Source: Protopterus annectens (lineage: Eukaryota > Chordata > Ceratodontiformes > Protopteridae). From it: a DNA stretch of 64,000 nucleotides. The stretch covers positions 1,019,283,469 to 1,019,347,468 of the forward strand of contig NC_056726.1 in assembly GCF_019279795.1 (NCBI RefSeq). The letters run 5' to 3'. The notes beneath the pieces are model-generated. The model had not been told where the DNA came from and did no database searches. It was given only the letters and a program-made list of their open reading frames with translations. The first letter of the stretch is position 1. The number at the start of each line of letters is the position of its first letter. The translations under genes were made by a program, and so were the position numbers. Shown here piece by piece: positions 58,897 through 64,000 of the stretch.

Positions 58897-59017
58897 GTGA
58901 GTATGATATTACATTGTTCTGGGTCACCACTAACACAGGCATGTTAAGGTCATGCATGTCACCATCCACACAACTGTTACTCTCATAGTTTCATAGGTTC
59001 ATAGGTGTGCACTAGGC

Positions 59018-61983
59018 TTATGGCCCTGGGGCCTTTACAAGCCTAGCCCATAGGATTACCATGGCACCGTGCAACCCCACCTTAGTTCCCAGTGCCTCTG
59101 TCGAGTAGAGCCACTGGAGTGATCCCTGGGGTGAATTTTCTATTTCCCATCCACTCATCAAGATTTCTCTTGAAGAGAGCCAGTGAGGTGCTCTGTTTGA
59201 CATGCATGGGACGTTTATTCTGTTGATTGTGGTAATGAGGTTGAGGTCTCTGGACTGTGTGGTGTGGAGGGATTGAGATGTCTTCAGATGTAGCATTTCT
59301 TACAGGGCTGGGTCAGACATGGCTTTGTAAGTTAAACAGAGATCACCTCTAAGTAGGCAATATGAGCCAGAGAATAGATGGAGTTTTTTCAGTCTGTCTA
59401 TGTAGGACAAGTATTTAAGGCCTAGGATCCTCTTTCTGAGGTACTTTTGCAGCCTCTCCAGTTGGTGCAGGTGTCTAGTGAGGTACATGCCAAATGGGGC
59501 ATTGTACTTGATGATTGGCCTAATGAGGGAAGAGTAGAGGGAGACAATGACCTCTTTCTTCCTGGATGCAAAACCCTTAGTAATGAGATGTGCCATATAG
59601 AAGGACTTTCCGACCACAGTGGCAATGTGGTGGTCAAGAGAGGTTGCTGTCAACCTGTGTTCCCAGATCTCTTATAACGCCTTCTGTGTTCAGTAGACTA
59701 CCATTGATGTGGTAATTCATGGGAACTGGGTTTTTCCCAAAGGGGATGACAACACCTTTTTTGTCATTGAGCTTAAGGTCATGGTTCTGACACCAGTTGT
59801 TGGTCTCAGTGTGGCCTTTCTGTAGGATGTCAACATCACTTGGGGTGTTAATAACAGCACCCAACTTGCAGTCATCTATGAACTTTGTTAGCCATAGTCC
59901 CTTCGTGGTAGCCTGGACTTCAGAGAAGTAGGTACCAAAAAGGAGAGGACTCAGGACTGAATCCCGCGGGATGCCACTCATGACTGGTCAGCAGTCTGAC
60001 TTGGAGTCAGTTACTTTCACACTGTATGTTCTATCTGAGAGCAGATTTGCAACCCACCTAATGATATAGGGGTTGATGCCTAGCTTAGTGTGTTTTTCTA
60101 TGATTCCTGAGTAGGGAATGGTATCAAAATCCTTGGCCAGATCAAGGTAGGCTGTATGAACCTCCTAGGCTTCATCCACAGCTCTGGTGACTGACTCAAA
60201 GAAGTCAACATAGGTTGTACAGGCATGATCTACCCTTCTCAAAACCAAACTGTGTGGGATCCAGAGTCTGGAAATTCCCTATATCCTTGTTTATTAGGTC
60301 CATGATGATGTGTTCCATATCTTTGCATATCAGACTCATCAGGCTAATGGGGCAATAGCTCCCCTGGGTCTGTAGTCGCTCCACCTTTGTTAAGAGGGAT
60401 GACTGTAGCAGTGCACCATTTGGTAGGGACAAAGCCTGAGATGAGGCTGTGACTGAACAGGGCACACAGGGGAGGTGCCAGTTCACTCTGTAGTTCATGT
60501 AGAACACAGCCAGGGATATTGTCAGGTCCCATAGAAGCTGTATTCTTGGCCTTGGACAGTGCTGCTTTAACCTGTGCAGCAGTAATACTGGGTGCCTGGC
60601 AATCTCCTGTTAATGTGATAGGTCCTTGGGAAGGATAGAGGGGTAATGTTGGTACTGAATCTGTCGGCCAGTATACTGGCAATATTTGTTGGCTCGGTAT
60701 AGGAGGTACCATTGTGCAGTAGCTCAGAGCAAATCTGGGTATTGCCGTGGATATTCTTTACATAACTATAGTAGCCTTTATGGTTTTCTTTACTATCTGC
60801 TGCTATTCTGTTTTCATAGCTAGCATTAGAGGATTTGATGAGGATTCTCAACTTTTTGTTGAGGCTGATAATGGAGTTTTTCCAGTCTTGGGACTTCACC
60901 TTATTCTGCAACAGTTTCCTCCTTCTGTTGTAGAGTTTGTTTATGGCAGGGGACCACGGGATTGGCTTTGTTTTTTGCTGGAGAGCATCTTGGTTCTACT
61001 GGGTATGGTGAGATCCATGAATTTGCGTACATGTTCATACAGTGCACTGGTGTATGATTATGCGGTCATGCAATTATTCTCCATTTGCATGGGTGCCGTG
61101 AAGTTAGCCAACTTTGTTTTTAGGAGCCCAAAGTTAGCTTTGGAGAAGTTTTTCATGGTGGTTACCTTTGTGTGTGTGTGTGGGGGGGTGGGGGGTGGAT
61201 TTCCAAGGTGATTAGTTTGTGGTCAGATCTAACCAGGGAGGAGTTGACTATTGGTGTAAAGCAACAGTCACTCATGTTGGTAATGACCAGGTCAAGGATC
61301 TTGCTACCTCTAGTTTGGTTAAGAACAAGCTGGTCCAGGGCACTGGAATTAATGAATTCCAGGAAATGTTGGGCAAGTGTATTGGTACATGAGCAGTTTT
61401 CCCAGTTAATGGAGGGGTAGTTGAAGTCGCTCAGTATGAGAGTGTTAGATTGGACCCTAATATTCTCCAGGGTGCTTAGGAACATGGAGTGTGAATCTTG
61501 GGAAATGATTTGGGACCTATAGCAGGCTCCGACCTGAATCACTGTCTTACCCAATGTTAGCAGCACCTGTAGTATCTCTGATGTGTTATGTTGGGCTACC
61601 AGTCTGGAGGTGTGCGCATATTTTATGAATATGGAAACACCACCACCGTTGGAGCTTCGATCCAAGTTCTGGGGCCGAAAGCTGTGGAATGAGTTATAGC
61701 CTGGTAGTACAGAGGTGTTTTCTGCTGCCTTGAGCCAGGTATCTGTTGCAGCAGAAATACTGATGTTCTCAATTTTAAGGAGTGCTTCGAGCGAGTGCAT
61801 TTTGAGATTTAGACTTCTAACATTGAGCAGCATGACCCTTAGATTGCATTTGTTTGTAGCTGTTATGGTGGTAATTTGGTCTTTGAAACACCGCTTAAAA
61901 AAGGCACAATAGGGGTGACAAGAGCCTTGGCCAGTATCCAGAAGCCCAAGGGTGACAGATGCAGGCCATCTTTGGTAAAGCAT
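59018..61983 (-). pseudogene. CR1 ORF2 (endonuclease and RT), broken
   Basis: ORF2 begins at 61983 (MLYQRWPASVTLGLLDTGQG) inside the end of ORF1 and is open for 273 codons through the endonuclease: VMLLNVRSLNLKMHSLEALL, GGGVSIFIKYAHTSRL, LSDFNYPSINWENC (usual GDFN is SDFN) and RSDHKLITLEIH. The linker is at 60911-60567. The RT has MGPDNIPGCVLHELQSEL (60590-60450), SGIPRDSVLSPLLFGTYF, and FIDD for the catalytic FADD at about 59885. The last parts are at 59653-59018. The loss in the SDFN and FIDD boxes shows long decay. Confidence 0.88.
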
Positions 61984-62867
61984 CGAGGTCTGTCAATCAT
62001 GTCATCCCAGGCAGGCAGATAATGGATCCCCTTAGAATGACACCAGAAAATTATCCAATTGTTGAAATCAATCATTTTCTGCTTGTATTGTGGTATCATT
62101 CTGGGTGATGGTAGGATGCTACTCAGGGCTAGAGTCATACCCACCTGGGCTACATAATCTGAGAGCTCCTCCATGTTTCTTTTCATGTAGTCCAGGGAGG
62201 TATGTCTCAGGTCATTTACACCCACATGTACAATGATGCAGTCATATTTGTACCTGTTGTTGAGGGACCTGAGTGCATGTGTTATGTGGCAGATCCTGTC
62301 ACCTGACAGGCAGCTGACTGTTACTTTCTCCTTATTCAACCTAGTGAGTAGGACATCAGTGTGCCTCACTATCGAGTCACCTATGACTAACATGTTGGGC
62401 ATGCTGTTTTGCCTTAGGGGTTTTGGTTGAGTGGCACACTGTTGAGGAGAGTTATGTGTCTCCTGATTAGTGTTGTGTTGTGGTGGTCAAGTGCATTTCC
62501 GCCTTAGAGGTCTCTGCTGTTTGGGTAGATCTTTATAGAGAGCCTCAATTTGTTGTTTGGGTGGATTTTTATTGAGAGCCTCCACAAAGGTGGCTGTGTG
62601 GTTTGTGTTTTAGTGTGAAGGCAGTGCTGGTGTGTGTTCTGGAGGGCTATGTGTTATATGTGGTGTGGTGCAAGTGTTGACCTTCTCCTCTTGACCAGGT
62701 ATTCCGGTCTTGGCTGGAGAGTGCGTGGCTTCCAATTTGGATATATAAGTGCATCTCTCACAAATCTCAGTGTTGGGAGGTAAGAAGAGAGGGTTGTTGG
62801 TGTACATGAGGCAGTTGGTACATTTCCTTAGGATGGCCGGCTTTACCAGGGTAATAGGAGAAAGCAC
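61863..62867 (-). pseudogene. CR1 ORF1: Cys-pair motif plus SGNH esterase-like domain
   Basis: It starts at 62867 with MLSPITLVKPAILRK, then CTNC and CERC as in copy c. The linker is broken at about 62605-62410. The esterase part is open for 179 codons at 62402-61863: MLVIGDSIVRHTDVLLTRLN (GDS, catalytic Ser), CIIVHVGVNDLRHTSLDYMK (GVND), LSSILPSPRM and DGLHLSPLGFWILAKAL (DGLH, catalytic Asp and His). All SGNH landmarks are present in one frame, the only copy here where this holds. The end overlaps ORF2 by 121 bp. Confidence 0.88.
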
Positions 62868-62875
62868 TGTTTTAC

Positions 62876-64000
62876 AAATATCTGCATGTTTGTTTGTGGT
62901 GGGGTTAACTGCATTGTATCACAGTGGTCATCACATGGGCATTTTAGCAGGAGATGTCATATATGTGTACTATACCTCCCAATCTGTAAGTGCAAGACAT
63001 CTGGAGAAAGACTGACAAAATGGGGGGAAGAAGGGCCTAAATCTAGGGACATGTTAATAAGAAGTAGTATACACCGCATCCAAATGGTGTACACACAACC
63101 ATGACACTGATAGCCATTTGTAAGATACAAACATGGCAGCACTAGCACACATGTACACACCTTTGTGACCTGTCATGTGACCTACAACCTGTGCAACTCA
63201 CTTGTCAGACAGACAACTCTTTTACTGGAACAAGTGTGACACATAAGATATGCAGAAGACACTACATGTATATGTGCACACAGTCTGACAATAATCCCGT
63301 GTTACAGCAAATGTGCCTATTATTACAGATGTACATGTTGTTGGGTGCACACCTACTGCCGACTACTGACACTCTGACATTAACAGCAATTATCGCTCGG
63401 CTGTCATACCAGGATTAACATACATGTACTCCATTGTCTGCTACAATAACAGCCATACTTTGCATAGAGTTTGCAAAGCAGCAATGGGATCTCCTTTGTG
63501 CAAGGGGTCAAGCCAGAATACAGTACACACATTCCCACAGCAGTGCATATACCATGCAACACAGTGCAGACACTCATTAAACTGAGGTGGACATATGGCC
63601 AAACACTGACACTGCATAGGACTGAACAGCCCTTCAAATGTGTAGGAAAGACAGGACCCACAGTGGTCATGGAGAGTGACAAGGATCCTACTGCAACACT
63701 ACAGGAGTGGTAGGAATCAGTGGCAAGTATCACTGTGTATTGCATGTTAGTACAATGTCAATATTCTCCATGTGTGGTCTGTGGTGTAGGCTTGGAAGAT
63801 GGAAGATGTCTCACACAGTGAACAACAGACAGGTCTGACTGATGTCTCAGGCGAACTGCAGGTCCCCCATTACCATGTGTGGAGATGTGTTATGGGGTAA
63901 CAACACCTAGGTTGGACATTTTGTCCACTATAGCAACAGTTTAGTTCAGCAGATGTAGGACAATGTGCGTCAGCAGGGTAATGCCATCCCCATGCTGAAG
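62876..64000. other. Non-coding interval to the window end
   Basis: No gene or element recognised; probably the rest of the intron of the second Myb/SANT-like gene. Confidence 0.45.

Larger units (their letters stand above)
58990..62875 (-). mobile_element. CR1 LINE copy h, nearly full length
   Basis: Minus strand, from the tail TTTCATAGGTTCATAGG at 58990 to the start of ORF1 at 62867. Both ORFs are recognisable. It lies in an intron of the second Myb/SANT-like gene. More diverged from copy c than copies b, e and g are, and about ten frame breaks by eye. Confidence 0.92.

Noticed and set aside
61863-62402. Host SGNH esterase gene
   Set aside because: The same domain occurs in CR1 copies b and c in the same place before ORF2, so it is LINE ORF1.

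Overview
This is vertebrate nuclear DNA with no intact host gene that I can name. It is AT-rich and built almost entirely of transposable elements nested in one another. The mix is CR1 with an esterase ORF1, L2, L1/Tx1-like and RTE-like LINEs, Penelope-like elements, a DIRS-type fossil, tRNA-derived SINEs, MITEs and long dinucleotide arrays. That mix fits a large-genome aquatic or amphibious lineage such as lungfish or amphibian. The species assignment is inference.

Layout. 1-10.6 kb: a DIRS-type fossil opened up by a MITE and by two CR1 copies in opposite orientations. 10.6-13 kb: an L1/Tx1-like 3' end and a tRNA SINE with clean target-site duplications. 13.36-17.6 kb: a nearly full CR1 with a palindromic Penelope-tail insertion in its endonuclease. 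17.6-22.2 kb: SINEs, an L2 tail, an L1/Tx1-like relic and a foldback element with arms of about 345 bp. 22.19-34.27 kb: one L2 LINE whose endonuclease reading frame has been blown up into about 58 copies of a 104-bp unit; the array is split by a Penelope-like element. 34.3-44 kb: L1/Tx1-like relics split by CR1, L2 and Penelope fragments. 44.7-51.6 kb: a CR1 scrap, a MIR-like scrap, a cluster of hairpins, a spliced Myb/SANT gene related to Harbinger-type DNA-binding proteins, and AT microsatellites holding a MITE. 52-64 kb: two more CR1 copies (one nearly full), an RTE-like relic and a second, decayed Myb/SANT gene.

Relations between parts. CR1 copies end in an 8-bp tail repeat (ATGAACCT)n. 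Two different tRNA-headed SINEs end in the same CR1 tail, so CR1 probably mobilised them. A third SINE ends like the RTE-like LINE. The two Penelope-type tails both carry a hammerhead-like core. The most unusual object is the LINE-born 104-bp satellite: both edges fall back exactly into the L2 endonuclease reading frame, and it has higher-order periods of 5 and 8 units.
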